Assembly: GCF_014646295.1 (NCBI RefSeq)
Contig: NZ_BMNE01000015.1
Span: forward strand, 1 to 64,000
Reading direction: 5' to 3'
DNA length: 64,000 bases
From: Nocardia rhizosphaerihabitans
GTDB taxonomy: Bacteria > Actinomycetota > Actinomycetes > Mycobacteriales > Mycobacteriaceae
Below, piece after piece: positions 34,608-42,824 of the stretch. The position numbers and the translations under genes are program-made. A model generated the notes under the pieces. It saw nothing but the letters and a program-made list of their open reading frames with translations, ran no database searches and was not told the origin of the DNA. Positions within the stretch are counted from its first letter, which is position 1, and each line of letters opens with the position of its first letter.

Positions 34608-35372
34608 ATGCGCCTTACCGTCCTCGGGTGCTCGGGCAGCGTGTCCGGCCCGGACTCCCCAGCGTCGGGCTACCTGCTGACCGGCCCTGATATGAGGCCC
34701 ACCGTCATCGACTTCGGTCCCGGAGTCTTCGGGGCGCTGCAGAAGCACATGAACCCGGGTGACGTCGACATCTTCCTCACCCATCTGCACGCCGACCACT
34801 GCCTCGATCTGCCCGCGCTGCTGGTGTGGCGCCGCTACCACCCGAACCCGCCGCAGGGTCAGGCGGTGGTGCGCGGTCCCTCCGATGCCGCGCTGCGCAT
34901 CGGCAACGCCTCCGCCGAGATCGGCGGCGAGACCGACGACTGGTCCGATGTCATCGACTCGCAGGCCTGGGTCGAGAACGTCCCGGTGCCGTTCGGGCCC
35001 GGCCACACGGTCGAAGCCCGCCGGATGTACCACCCGCCGGAGTCCTACGGCCTGCGGATCACCGCCGCCGACGGCCGCGTGTTCGTCTACACCGGCGACA
35101 CCGCCATGTGCGATGCCGTGGTCGACCTGGCACAGGGCGCCGACGTGCTCATGGCCGAAGCCTCGTGGACCCACGATCCCGCCAATCGCCCACCCGGCAT
35201 TCACCTTTCGGGCACCGAGGCGGGCGAGATCGCCACCCGCGCGGGCGCCAAGGAACTCCTGCTCACCCACATTCCCCCGTGGACCTCGCGGGAGGACGTC
35301 ATCGCCGAGGCCAAGGCCGCCTTCTCCGGGCCCGTCCACGCGGTCTCCCCGGGCGAAACCTTCGACCTCTAG
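34608..35372 (+). CDS. MBL-fold hydrolase, Rv1339-like cyclic-nucleotide phosphodiesterase
   Basis: A 254-residue metallo-beta-lactamase-fold protein closely following Rv1339, which has been reported to act as an atypical cAMP phosphodiesterase. The metal motif is FLTHLHADHCLDLP; further ligands lie in the His of MYHPPESYG, Asp in VYTGDTAMCD and His in LLLTHIPPWTSREDV. The N-terminus RLTVLGCSGSVSGPDSPASGYLL is diagnostic. ATG 34608 is preceded by GGGGG; an earlier in-frame ATG (34575) has no support. It heads the MBL-rph-rdgB run. Confidence 0.92.
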   Translation: MRLTVLGCSGSVSGPDSPASGYLLTGPDMRPTVIDFGPGVFGALQKHMNPGDVDIFLTHLHADHCLDLPALLVWRRYHPNPPQGQAVVRGPSDAALRIGNASAEIGGETDDWSDVIDSQAWVENVPVPFGPGHTVEARRMYHPPESYGLRITAADGRVFVYTGDTAMCDAVVDLAQGADVLMAEASWTHDPANRPPGIHLSGTEAGEIATRAGAKELLLTHIPPWTSREDVIAEAKAAFSGPVHAVSPGETFDL

Positions 35373-35416
35373 CACCCCGCACCCCCGGATCTCGCGTCGG
35401 CCAATACACTCTCCTC

Positions 35417-36181
35417 GTGTCGAGACGAGCCGATGGCAGGGCGGATGACGAACTCCGCGAGGTAAGGATCACCCGTGGCTTCACCACGCATCCGGCGGGA
35501 TCGGTGCTGGTCGAGTTCGGGCAGACCAGGGTGATGTGCACGGCCAGCGTCACCGAGGGCGTGCCGCCGTGGCGCCGGGATTCCGGGCTCGGCTGGCTCA
35601 CCGCCGAATACGCGATGCTGCCCGCCGCCACCCACACCCGCAGCGGGCGCGAGTCGGTGAAGGGCAAGGTCGGCGGGCGCACCCAGGAGATCAGCAGGCT
35701 GATCGGCCGGTCGCTGCGCGCCTGCATCGACCTGGCCGCGCTCGGCGAGAACACCATCGCGCTGGACTGCGACGTGCTGCAGGCCGACGGCGGCACCCGC
35801 ACCGCCGCGATCACCGGCGCGTACGTGGCGCTCTCGGACGCGGTGACCTACCTGGCCGCCGCGGGCAAACTGGCCGACCCGCAACCGATCTCGTGCATGA
35901 TCGCCGCGGTGAGCGTCGGCGTGGTCGACGGCCGGGTGCGCCTGGACCTGCCCTACGAGGAGGACTCGCGCGCCGAGGTCGACATGAACGTGGTCGCCAC
36001 CGACACCGGCACCCTGGTCGAGATCCAGGGCACCGGCGAAGGCGCGACATTCCCGCGCTCGACCCTGGACAAGCTGCTCGACTCGGCGCTGGCCGGCTGC
36101 GAGCAGCTGTTCGCGGTCCAGAAGGAGGCGCTGGCGCTGCCCTACCCGGGCGTGCTGCCCGAGCCCGCCGCGAAGAAGTAG
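35417..36181 (+). CDS. rph: Ribonuclease PH
   Basis: RNase PH trims tRNA 3' ends by phosphorolysis. The 254-residue protein carries R-x-DGR (SRRADGRADDELREVRITRGF), SVTEGVPPWRRDSGLGWLTAEYAMLP, the phosphate-site block RTQEISRLIGRSLRACIDL, and DCDVLQADGGTRTAAITGAYVAL. GTG 35417 is the natural start for VSRRADGR; earlier readings lack homology. It corresponds to Rv1340. The RdgB-like gene starts 2 bp after its stop. Confidence 0.95.
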   Translation: MSRRADGRADDELREVRITRGFTTHPAGSVLVEFGQTRVMCTASVTEGVPPWRRDSGLGWLTAEYAMLPAATHTRSGRESVKGKVGGRTQEISRLIGRSLRACIDLAALGENTIALDCDVLQADGGTRTAAITGAYVALSDAVTYLAAAGKLADPQPISCMIAAVSVGVVDGRVRLDLPYEEDSRAEVDMNVVATDTGTLVEIQGTGEGATFPRSTLDKLLDSALAGCEQLFAVQKEALALPYPGVLPEPAAKK

Positions 36182-36183
36182 TC

Positions 36184-36789
36184 GTGGCCGTGCGTGTGCT
36201 GGTCGCCAGCCGGAATGCCAAGAAGCTGAAGGAATTGCGCCGGATCCTCGACGAGGCGGGCGTGGCCGGTATCGACCTGGTCGGCCTGGCCGACGTGCCG
36301 CCGTACGAGGAGGCGCCCGAGACCGGCGCCACCTTCGAGGAGAACGCGATCGCCAAGGCCCGTGACGGTGCCGTCGCCACCGGATTGCCGTGTGTGGCAG
36401 ACGATTCCGGGATCGAGGTGGACGCGCTCAACGGCATGCCCGGTGTGCTCTCGGCGCGCTGGTCCGGCCGCCACGGCGACGACGCGGCCAACAACGCGTT
36501 GTTGCTCGGCCAGCTCGGTGACGTCCCCGACGAACGCCGCGGCGCCGCCTTCGTCTCCACCTGCGCCCTGGTCCTGCCCGACGGCACCACCACCGTGGTC
36601 CGCGGCGAATGGCGCGGCACCATCGCCCGTGAACCCGCGGGCGACGGCGGCTTCGGCTACGACCCGCTGTTCCTGCCCGAGGGCGGCACCGGCAGCGCGG
36701 CCGAGCTGACCCCCGCCGAGAAGGACGCGGTCTCCCATCGCGGCCGCGCCCTCACCCAGCTCATCCCCGCGCTGGCCGCCCTGGCCTGA
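36184..36789 (+). CDS. Non-canonical purine NTP pyrophosphatase (RdgB/HAM1)
   Basis: This enzyme hydrolyses ITP, dITP and XTP to monophosphates and keeps deaminated purines out of nucleic acids. The 201-residue protein has the family's VLVASRNAKKLKELRRIL (the nucleotide-binding S/T-x-N-x-x-K), FEENAIAKA, ADDSGIEVDALNGMPGVLSARWSG, and GDGGFGYDPLFLPEGG, SHRGRAL. GTG 36184 is used; GTG 36190 is an alternative. It is coupled to rph and ends the operon at a strong hairpin. It corresponds to Rv1341. Confidence 0.94.
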   Translation: MAVRVLVASRNAKKLKELRRILDEAGVAGIDLVGLADVPPYEEAPETGATFEENAIAKARDGAVATGLPCVADDSGIEVDALNGMPGVLSARWSGRHGDDAANNALLLGQLGDVPDERRGAAFVSTCALVLPDGTTTVVRGEWRGTIAREPAGDGGFGYDPLFLPEGGTGSAAELTPAEKDAVSHRGRALTQLIPALAALA

Positions 36790-36801
36790 TCGGGGAACAA
36801 A

Positions 36802-36839
36802 ACAGCGCCGCCGCTCCGTAATCGGGGCGGCGGCGCTGT
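36802..36839. terminator. Convergent intrinsic terminator
   Basis: ACAGCGCCGCCGCTCC pairs with GGGGCGGCGGCGCTGT over 16 bases, one of them a wobble, around a six-base loop. It lies between the RdgB-like gene (plus) and the DUF3817 gene (minus), 12 bases from each stop codon, so it can end both transcripts. Confidence 0.85.
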
Positions 36840-36850
36840 CGTAGCTGGGG

Positions 36851-37228
36851 TCAGAGGCTGTACTGCTGTTTGACGTCCTTGGCGTTGCGGTGCTCGACGA
36901 AGAACGAGAGCAGCGGGATGGTGCCCGCGATGAGGGTCCCGACGGTGCGGCCGATCGGCCAGCGGACCTTCACCGCGAGGTCGGCGGTGACGAGCAGGTA
37001 GGCGAAGTACACCCAGCCGTGCACGACCGCGATCCAGCTCGGGGTGTCGACGCCGAAGCCGTACTTGGCGATCATCTCGGCGGTGAGCAGCAGCAGCCAC
37101 AAACCGGTGACCCACGCCAGCACCCGGTAGCGCTGCAACGCCGGGGCGATCTTGGCCGTGCCAGCGCCGGCCGCCGGTGCACCGGTCTCCTTCTCCAGCG
37201 ACGGTGCGGTGGTGTTGTTGTCGGTCAC
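36851..37228 (-). CDS. DUF3817 integral membrane protein (Rv1342c-like)
   Basis: A 125-residue protein with a disordered polar head (about 1-28) and three membrane segments: YRVLAWVTGLWLLLLTAEMIA, IAVVHGWVYFAYLLVTADLAV and IGRTVGTLIAGTIPLLSFFVEH. HGWVYFAYL and the FFVEHR end are typical of DUF3817. It is the positional match of Rv1342c. Its start overlaps the stop of the upstream lprD-like gene by four bases (ATGA), so the two are coupled; together they may form a small envelope unit of unknown role. It is a paralogue of the gene at 4209. Confidence 0.88.
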   Translation of the reverse strand: MTDNNTTAPSLEKETGAPAAGAGTAKIAPALQRYRVLAWVTGLWLLLLTAEMIAKYGFGVDTPSWIAVVHGWVYFAYLLVTADLAVKVRWPIGRTVGTLIAGTIPLLSFFVEHRNAKDVKQQYSL

Positions 37229-37656
37229 CCGGCATTCCTCTCAGTGGCGTGCAGACCGGCCGAGCGGACCTGCGCATCGATGTCGTTGGCGTGCAGTTGT
37301 ACCAGGTACTGGTTGTAGGCGACCGTTTCCGGGTCGTCGGCGGGCGCGGCCTTGGGCCGTTCGGGCAGGATCCCGGCGGGGATCTCGCGCGGCGCCACGG
37401 ACGCGGCCGTGCGCGGTGCCGATGCCGGTTCCTCGGCCTCGCGTTCCAGTCGCACGAACCGGACGTAGGCGAACACCGCGAACGCGGCGAACAGCGGCCA
37501 CTGCATCGCGTAGCCGAGGTTCTGGCCGGTACCCGACGCCGATTCGAACCGCTCCCACTGCCACCAGGCCAGGGCGAGGCAGCCCAGTGCGACAACGATG
37601 ACCAGCGCGATCAGGGCCGGTCGATTGTGCGCCGGGCGGGGAGAAGGAGCGGACAC
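37225..37656 (-). CDS. LprD-like membrane protein
   Basis: A 143-residue protein matching Rv1343c (lprD). It has an N-terminal membrane segment, RPALIALVIVVALGCLALAWWQWERF, and a second, MQWPLFAAFAVFAYVRFVRLE, with GTGQNLGYAMQW between them. Rv1343c is called a lipoprotein, but the only Cys here (about residue 26) is followed by LALAWW, which suits a plain membrane helix better. The C-terminal 75 residues are cytoplasmic, Pro/Ala-rich, ending in a helix (NQYLVQLHANDIDAQVRS). GTG 37656 is used; GTG 37665 is possible. The function is unknown. Confidence 0.83.
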   Translation of the reverse strand: MSAPSPRPAHNRPALIALVIVVALGCLALAWWQWERFESASGTGQNLGYAMQWPLFAAFAVFAYVRFVRLEREAEEPASAPRTAASVAPREIPAGILPERPKAAPADDPETVAYNQYLVQLHANDIDAQVRSAGLHATERNAG

Positions 37657-37742
37657 GCACTCCACGGTACCCGGCTACTACAGCGTGCGTAGGACCAGGT
37701 CGCAGCTGAGAGGGGCGTCATAGCCGGGCTCGTGGCCCACCG

Positions 37743-38618
37743 TCAGAACTTGTAGCTGATGCCTGTCATCCGCTCGGATTCCTCCCACAGCCTGCGCTGC
37801 AGTTCCGGATTGCGCGAGATCGCGCTCGACGGGCACGGCTCGACCGGGCCCTGGGACTGCATCCACTTGTTGGGACCCCAGTAGACGGTCGGGTCGGCGG
37901 TCGGGTCGGTGGCCGCGAACAGGGTCGAGTGGGCGGCCTTGGCCGGCGGGTGGCCGATGAGCTTGATGAACGGCTTGCTGACCCGGTCCAGGACGGTCTC
38001 GGTGCGGGCGAACAGGTCGGTCGCCGAGACGCCGGGGTGCACCGCGTAGGACTTCTTCGGCGAACCGGCCTCGGTGAGCCTGCGCTGCAGCTCGCGGCCG
38101 AACATCAGGTTGGCCAGTTTGGCCTGGGCGTAGGCGAGGTTGCGCTGGTAGCGGCGGTTCTCGTAGTTGAGGTCGTCGATCCAGAGCTTGGGCGTCTGCT
38201 TGTGCGCGATGCTGGCCAGGGTGACCACCCGGTCGGTGATCTTGTCCAGCAGCAGGCCGGTGAGCGCGAAGTGCCCGAGGTGGTTGACGCCGAACTGGGT
38301 CTCGAAGCCGTCGGCGGTGCGGGAGAACGGGATGTTCATCAGGCCCGCGTTGTTGATCAGCACGTCGAATTCGCCCTGCTGCTCGGCGAACGCGCGCACG
38401 GAAGCCAGGTCGGCCAGGTCGAGCGCGGCGACCCGGACGTCTCCGGGGATGGCGTCGGCGATCGGCTGGGCCTTGGCCGCGTTGCGGCAGGCCATGATCA
38501 CGGTGGCGCCCTTGCCTGCCAGCACCTTGGTGGTTTCGGTACCGAGGCCGCCGTTGGCCCCGGTGATCACGAACGTGCGCCCGGTCTGGTCCGCGATGTC
38601 AGTTGGTTTCCATGCCAT
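37743..38618 (-). CDS. Short-chain dehydrogenase/reductase
   Basis: A 291-residue SDR of the type often labelled protochlorophyllide-reductase-like or retinol-dehydrogenase-like. The cofactor loop is TFVITGANGGLGTETTKVLA (TGxxxGxG), with MACRNAAKAQ suggesting NADP(H); NNAGLMN follows at about residue 88. The catalytic Tyr-x-x-x-Lys appears in the extended spacing of this branch: NRRYQRNLAYAQAKLANLMF, i.e. YAQAK. The substrate is unknown. ATG 38618 lies nine bases from a perfect 16-bp palindrome, so it is probably under repressor control. Confidence 0.88.
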   Translation of the reverse strand: MAWKPTDIADQTGRTFVITGANGGLGTETTKVLAGKGATVIMACRNAAKAQPIADAIPGDVRVAALDLADLASVRAFAEQQGEFDVLINNAGLMNIPFSRTADGFETQFGVNHLGHFALTGLLLDKITDRVVTLASIAHKQTPKLWIDDLNYENRRYQRNLAYAQAKLANLMFGRELQRRLTEAGSPKKSYAVHPGVSATDLFARTETVLDRVSKPFIKLIGHPPAKAAHSTLFAATDPTADPTVYWGPNKWMQSQGPVEPCPSSAISRNPELQRRLWEESERMTGISYKF

Positions 38619-38626
38619 GCGCCGAC

Positions 38627-38642
38627 CTTACTCCGGAGTAAG
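38627..38642. promoter_or_regulatory. Perfect 16-bp palindrome upstream of SDR gene
   Basis: CTTACTCCGGAGTAAG is its own reverse complement. It lies 9 to 24 bases before the SDR start codon and just beyond the sigma-factor stop codon. TTACT-N4-AGTAA is a common TetR-family operator form. No dedicated regulator gene is adjacent in the SDR orientation. Confidence 0.65.
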
Positions 38643-38657
38643 ATCGGAAGGAAGTAT

Positions 38658-39578
38658 TCAGTCGAGCAGGCCTGTCAGCGTACTGGCGCAGGCGGGCCTG
38701 CGGAGCTTCGACATCGCCTTCGCCTCGATCTGCCTGGCCCGTTCCCTCGACACGCCCAGCTCCGAACCCACCTCCTCCAGGGTGCGGCCCTCGCCGCGAT
38801 CGAGGCCGAACCGCAAGCGGATGACGGCGGACTCGCGCTCGGTGAGCACGCCGAGCGCGGCCTCGACATAGCGGGGCAGCATGCGCTCGGCGACCGTGTC
38901 CGCCGGGGCGGGCGCGGTATCGGGCAGCAGGGCGCCCAGCTCGGTGTCCTCGCCGATCGGGGCGTGCAGTGACACCGGCTCGGCCTCGTGCCGCAGCACC
39001 GACTCGACCTGGGCCACCGTGAGCTCCGCGGCCGTGGCCAGCTCCTCGACGGTGGCGACGCGGCCGAGCTGATGGGCCAGCTCGCGCCGCACGCGGATCA
39101 CCCGGTGCAGGACATCGGCCACATTCGAGGGCAGCCGGATCGTGCGGCCCTGATCGGTGAGCGCGCGGCCGATCGATTGCCGGATCCAGTACGTCGCGTA
39201 GGTGGACAGCTTGAGCCCGCGCTCGTGGTCGAACTTCTCCACCGCGCGGATCAGCCCCAGGGTGCCCTCCTGGATCAGATCCAGCAGCGACATGCCCGTA
39301 TTCGTCGGGAACCGCCGCGCGATGGAGACCACGAGACGCAGATTCGCCCGCACCATATGGTCTTTCGCGCGCAATCCGTCGATCTCCGTGCGACGCAGCT
39401 GTTCTCGCCGCGCGGCGGTGAGTTCGATGCCGACGGCGGCATTCTCGTCGAGTTCGGCGCGCGCGGCGGTACCAGCGGCGATGCGCGCGGCGAGCGCGTA
39501 TTCCTGCTCGGCGGTCAGCAGGGGAGTGCGGGCGATGGCGGTGAGGTAGTCGCGGATGGGATCAGCGGTGACGGTCAA
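38658..39578 (-). CDS. Primary-like (group 2) sigma-70 factor
   Basis: A 306-residue sigma factor with regions 1.2, 2, 3 and 4. Region 1.2 is DPIRDYLTAIARTPLLTAEQEYALAARI; region 2 is DHMVRANLRLVVSIARRF, LLDLIQEGTLGLIRAVEKFDHERGLKLSTYATYWIRQSIGRAL; region 3 is RLPSNVADVLHRV; region 4 is LTERESAVIRLRFGL and LEEVGSELGVSRERARQIEAKAMSKLR. It resembles SigB/HrdD-type factors and lacks the long N-terminal region of the housekeeping factor. The start is a TTG (39578) with GGGAG six bases upstream. A terminator separates it from the small gene upstream. Confidence 0.92.
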   Translation of the reverse strand: MTVTADPIRDYLTAIARTPLLTAEQEYALAARIAAGTAARAELDENAAVGIELTAARREQLRRTEIDGLRAKDHMVRANLRLVVSIARRFPTNTGMSLLDLIQEGTLGLIRAVEKFDHERGLKLSTYATYWIRQSIGRALTDQGRTIRLPSNVADVLHRVIRVRRELAHQLGRVATVEELATAAELTVAQVESVLRHEAEPVSLHAPIGEDTELGALLPDTAPAPADTVAERMLPRYVEAALGVLTERESAVIRLRFGLDRGEGRTLEEVGSELGVSRERARQIEAKAMSKLRRPACASTLTGLLD

Positions 39579-39622
39579 GAGGAACTCCCATGCAGAGGCG
39601 GCTTCGACGGAGGGGGTTGGAC

Positions 39623-39650
39623 GGGTGGGGGCGACGGTTCGCCCCCACCC
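39623..39650 (-). terminator. Hairpin terminator
   Basis: GGGTGGGGGCG at 39623-39633 pairs perfectly with CGCCCCCACCC at 39640-39650 around a six-base loop. It lies between the small orphan gene and the sigma-factor gene on the minus strand and so isolates the two. Confidence 0.75.
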
Positions 39651-39656
39651 GGTCGG

Positions 39657-39947
39657 TCAGCGGCCGGGGATCCGCAGCGGCCTGCGCACGGTGGCCGACC
39701 GGGTCTGCGCGCCACGGATGGCCGAGCCGGTGCCGCGTCGCCGCTGTGCCGGGACGGGCGCCGCGGTGCGGGCGGGGCCGGCCTGGCGCCGGATCGGCAT
39801 AGGCAGGGGTTCGGGCGCGGTCAGGATCTCGCGGACCGCGTCGTCGAGCGGGCTTCGCATTGTCGTGTATCGGGCCATATCGGCTGCTCCTTCGTCGGTG
39901 GTGCCGGTGCGTCGGGTGGGGGCTGCGATATCGGGTCCGTGCGGCAT
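39657..39947 (-). CDS. Small hypothetical protein with two possible starts
   Basis: A 96-residue basic protein, Arg/Pro/Ala-rich and without recognisable domains. Two in-frame ATG codons each have an AAGGAG ribosome site eight bases upstream: 39947 (MPHGPDIAAPTRRTG) and 39878 (MARYTTMRSPLDDAVREILT). The second gives 73 residues and includes the only segment with clear helix potential, SPLDDAVREILT. It is divergent from a TetR gene and upstream of a sigma-factor gene but terminated before it. The function is unknown, and coding status rests mainly on the ribosome sites. Confidence 0.5.
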   Translation of the reverse strand: MPHGPDIAAPTRRTGTTDEGAADMARYTTMRSPLDDAVREILTAPEPLPMPIRRQAGPARTAAPVPAQRRRGTGSAIRGAQTRSATVRRPLRIPGR

Positions 39948-40017
39948 GCGCTGTCTCCTTCGATCGGTGTCGCTCGCGGCAACGAACACAAACTTAGAGC
40001 GGACCTAAAAATATGTC

Positions 40018-40050
40018 AAGCATAAATTTGTGACGACTTCAGATATGCTT
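40018..40050. promoter_or_regulatory. Candidate TetR operator
   Basis: AAGCATA at 40018-40024 and TATGCTT at 40044-40050 are a perfect inverted pair in an AT-rich stretch immediately before the TetR gene (ATG 40056) and upstream of the divergent small gene. It is an inferred autoregulatory site. Confidence 0.45.
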
Positions 40051-40055
40051 CCGGC

Positions 40056-40688
40056 ATGACGACGCAGCAGGGGCTTCGAGCCAGGAAGAAGCAGCAGACC
40101 AGGGAGCAGATCTCGCACAGGGCGACCGAGCTGTTCCTCGAGCGCGGATTCGACAAGGTGACGATCGCCGACGTGGCCGCGGCCGCCGATGTCGCCAAGA
40201 TGACCGTCACCAACTACTTCCCGCGCAAGGAGGACCTCGCCCTCGACCTCGGCGAGGTCTTCGCCGAACAGCTCGCGGCGGTCGTGCGCGGTCGTGCGCC
40301 GGGGGAGTCGGCGCTGGCCGCGCTGCGCGGGGCCTACCTCGCCGCGGTGGCCGCGCAGGATCCGGTGATCGGGTTCAGTGGAGCGCCGTTCGCGAAGATG
40401 ATCACCGACAGTCCCGCGCTGACAGCACGACTGCGCGAGTTCCACGAAGACCGGGAGGCCGCGCTGGCGCGTGCGCTCGCCGAGGCCACCGGCGCCGCGC
40501 CCGACGACATCACCCCGCGCGTCGCCGCAGCCCAGCTCGCCGGCGTCCACCGGGTGCTGTTCGACGAGATCCTGCGCCGCACGCTCGACGGCGAATCCGG
40601 CGACGAGATCGCCACGACCCTTGGCGTTTACACCCGGATCGCCTTCGGCGCGCTCGAACCGGGGCTGGGTGACTACGCGGTGCGCTGA
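40056..40688 (+). CDS. TetR family regulator (of MFS exporter)
   Basis: A 210-residue regulator. The helix-turn-helix covers residues about 10-56 (KKQQTREQISHRATELFLERGFDKVTIADVAAAADVAKMTVTNYFPRKEDLAL), with TVTNYFPRK as the recognition helix. The C-terminal ligand-binding region is helical and Ala-rich. It lies 68 bp upstream of a DHA2-type exporter on the same strand, a usual regulator-pump pairing, and probably represses both itself and the pump. The effector is unknown. Confidence 0.9.
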   Translation: MTTQQGLRARKKQQTREQISHRATELFLERGFDKVTIADVAAAADVAKMTVTNYFPRKEDLALDLGEVFAEQLAAVVRGRAPGESALAALRGAYLAAVAAQDPVIGFSGAPFAKMITDSPALTARLREFHEDREAALARALAEATGAAPDDITPRVAAAQLAGVHRVLFDEILRRTLDGESGDEIATTLGVYTRIAFGALEPGLGDYAVR

Positions 40689-40756
40689 GTCCCGGCACCG
40701 ATTTGCTGCCGTGTCACTGAAGTATCGGGAGCGGCCCGAACGCCCATACTGGGGCA

Positions 40757-42787
40757 ATGGCGGATGGTGTTGCTGTAGACGAGCCCGTCGAGCCGATGAG
40801 CAAGGCCAAGATCAATGTCGTCTTCGCGACGGTCGTTCTCGGCATGCTCATGGCCGCGCTCGATCAGACCATCGTCTCTGCGGCGCTGCCGTCCATCGTC
40901 GCCGATCTCGGCAGCGCGGGCCACATGGCCTGGGTGGTGACCGCGTATCTACTCGCCGAAGCCGTCGCGACCGTGCTCGCGGGCAAACTCGGTGACCTGT
41001 TCGGCCGCAAACTGCTGTTCCAGGTCAGCGGTGTCATCTTCATCGCGGGCTCGGCGCTGGCCGGTCTCGCGCCGGGCATGGGTGTGCTGATCCTGGCCAG
41101 AGGCATCCAGGGGGTGGGCGCCGGCGGGTTGATGGTCACGTCGATGGCCCTGATCGCCGACACGATTCCGCTGCGCGAACGCGGCAAGTATCAGGGCGCG
41201 CTGGGTGCGGTCTTCGGCATCACGACCGTCGTCGGCCCCACCCTCGGCGGGCTGTTCACCGATCACGCGAGCTGGCGCTGGTGCTTCTATGTCAATGTGC
41301 CGCTGGCGATCATCATGATCGCGATGGCGGCGCGCACGCTGCCGCATCTGCGCGCGGTCGCGCGGCCGGTGATCGACTATCTCGGCATCGGCCTTGTCGC
41401 GCTCGGCGTCTCGGCGCTGATTCTCGGACTCGAGTTCGGCGGCAACGAATATCCGTGGGGCTCTTGGCAGATCATCGGGCTGTTCGTGCTGGCTGTCGTC
41501 CTGCTGGTCGCGTTCGTCATGGTGGAGAACCGGGCGGTGGCGCCCATGCTGCCGATGCGGCTGTTCCGCAGCCGGGTGTTCACGGTGTCCTCGGTGCTCA
41601 GCTTCATCGTCGGCTTCGCGATGCTCGGCTCGATGACATATCTGCCCGCCTATCTGCAGTACGTCGACGGCGCGACGGCGACGGTGTCAGGCGTGCGGAC
41701 GTTGCCGCTGGTCGTCGGCCTGTTCATCACCTCGGTCTTCTCCGGGCAGGTGGTCGGGCGCACCGGGCAGTACCGGTATTTCCCGGTCGTCGGCATGGCG
41801 GTGATGGCCGTCGGGCTGGCCCTGATGTCGACGATGGGCCGCGAGACCAGCGTCTGGCTGGAATCGCTGTACATGCTGATCCTCGGCGCCGGGCTCGGGC
41901 TGTCGATGCAGGTGCTCACCATCGTCGTGCAGAACACCGTGCCCTACGCCGACCTCGGCACCGCCACCTCGGGCGTGACGTTCTTCCGCACGCTGGGCAG
42001 CGCGTTCGGCACGGCGGTGTTCGGCACGCTCTACACCAACCAGAGCAAATCGGCGCTGGCCGAGGCGCTGCGGCAGACGCCAGGCGTCACCCCGGAGGCG
42101 GCGGCCAATCCGAAGGTGTTGCGTGAGTTGCCGCTCGAGCTCTCGACGCTGGTCGTCGACGCCTACGCGAACTCGATCAACTACGTGTTCCGCTGGGTGG
42201 TCCCGGTCGCGCTGCTCGGGTTCGCCGTCGCCTGGTTCCTTCCGCAGGTGCGGTTGCGCGACAGCGCGCGCCACGGCGCGGACGATATCGGCGAGGGGTT
42301 CTCTGTACCCGATTCCGACGACCGGGTGGTGCAGCTGGAACGGGCGGTCGCGGCGACCGTGCGCAAGGCCAGGGCGCAGAAGCCGATCATCCCGGAGCTC
42401 ATCGCGGCGTCGGGCAGCTCGCTCGGTCCGGACGCCGCCTGGGCGCTCGGGCAGGTGTACCTCTACGACAAGCAGGGCCTGCCCGCGAAGCTCCACGCCA
42501 TCGCTTTCCGGCACCGGCTGCCGGTGGAGGTGCTCTCGCCGGTGTTCCGGCAGGCCGTCGACGACGGGCTGCTGCTCGCCGACGCGGGCACGCTGTCGCT
42601 GACCGAGCAGGGTCGCCGCGAGGTCGACCAGCTGCGGGCGGGCTGGCGCCGCTGGCTGGGGGATCGGCTCGACGACTGGAACTACCAGGACCCCGCCGAT
42701 CGCGCGCTGCTCGACGAAGCGCTGTCGAAAATCGCGGGCAAGCTGCTCGAGCAGGGCGCCGACAGCGTCGAGGTCGCCAAGGTCTGA
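40757..42787 (+). CDS. DHA2/EmrB-type MFS multidrug exporter with C-terminal winged-helix-like domain
   Basis: A 676-residue drug:H+ antiporter-2 protein with 14 membrane segments over residues about 15-500. Motif A is KLGDLFGRKLLFQ, motif C lies in GALGAVFGITTVVGPTLGGLF, and VVTAYLLAEAVATVLAGKL is the typical first region. After the last helix (about 505) come 170 soluble residues: RAQKPIIPELIAASGSSLGPDAAWAL, a possible winged helix (LPVEVLSPVFRQAVDDGLLLADAGTLSLTEQGRREVDQL) and WLGDRLDDWNYQ. Such tails occur in some actinobacterial EmrB proteins. The substrate is unknown. It is regulated by the adjacent TetR protein (inference). Confidence 0.9.
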   Translation: MADGVAVDEPVEPMSKAKINVVFATVVLGMLMAALDQTIVSAALPSIVADLGSAGHMAWVVTAYLLAEAVATVLAGKLGDLFGRKLLFQVSGVIFIAGSALAGLAPGMGVLILARGIQGVGAGGLMVTSMALIADTIPLRERGKYQGALGAVFGITTVVGPTLGGLFTDHASWRWCFYVNVPLAIIMIAMAARTLPHLRAVARPVIDYLGIGLVALGVSALILGLEFGGNEYPWGSWQIIGLFVLAVVLLVAFVMVENRAVAPMLPMRLFRSRVFTVSSVLSFIVGFAMLGSMTYLPAYLQYVDGATATVSGVRTLPLVVGLFITSVFSGQVVGRTGQYRYFPVVGMAVMAVGLALMSTMGRETSVWLESLYMLILGAGLGLSMQVLTIVVQNTVPYADLGTATSGVTFFRTLGSAFGTAVFGTLYTNQSKSALAEALRQTPGVTPEAAANPKVLRELPLELSTLVVDAYANSINYVFRWVVPVALLGFAVAWFLPQVRLRDSARHGADDIGEGFSVPDSDDRVVQLERAVAATVRKARAQKPIIPELIAASGSSLGPDAAWALGQVYLYDKQGLPAKLHAIAFRHRLPVEVLSPVFRQAVDDGLLLADAGTLSLTEQGRREVDQLRAGWRRWLGDRLDDWNYQDPADRALLDEALSKIAGKLLEQGADSVEVAKV

Positions 42788-42824
42788 TTTCGTCCAGGCC
42801 GCTGGACAGACCTTGCCCACCAAA

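Noticed and set aside
39990..40017. TTAG-N7-CTAA near 39993 as a second operator for the TetR gene
   Set aside because: Only four bases pair on each side and the middle does not; too weak to call.
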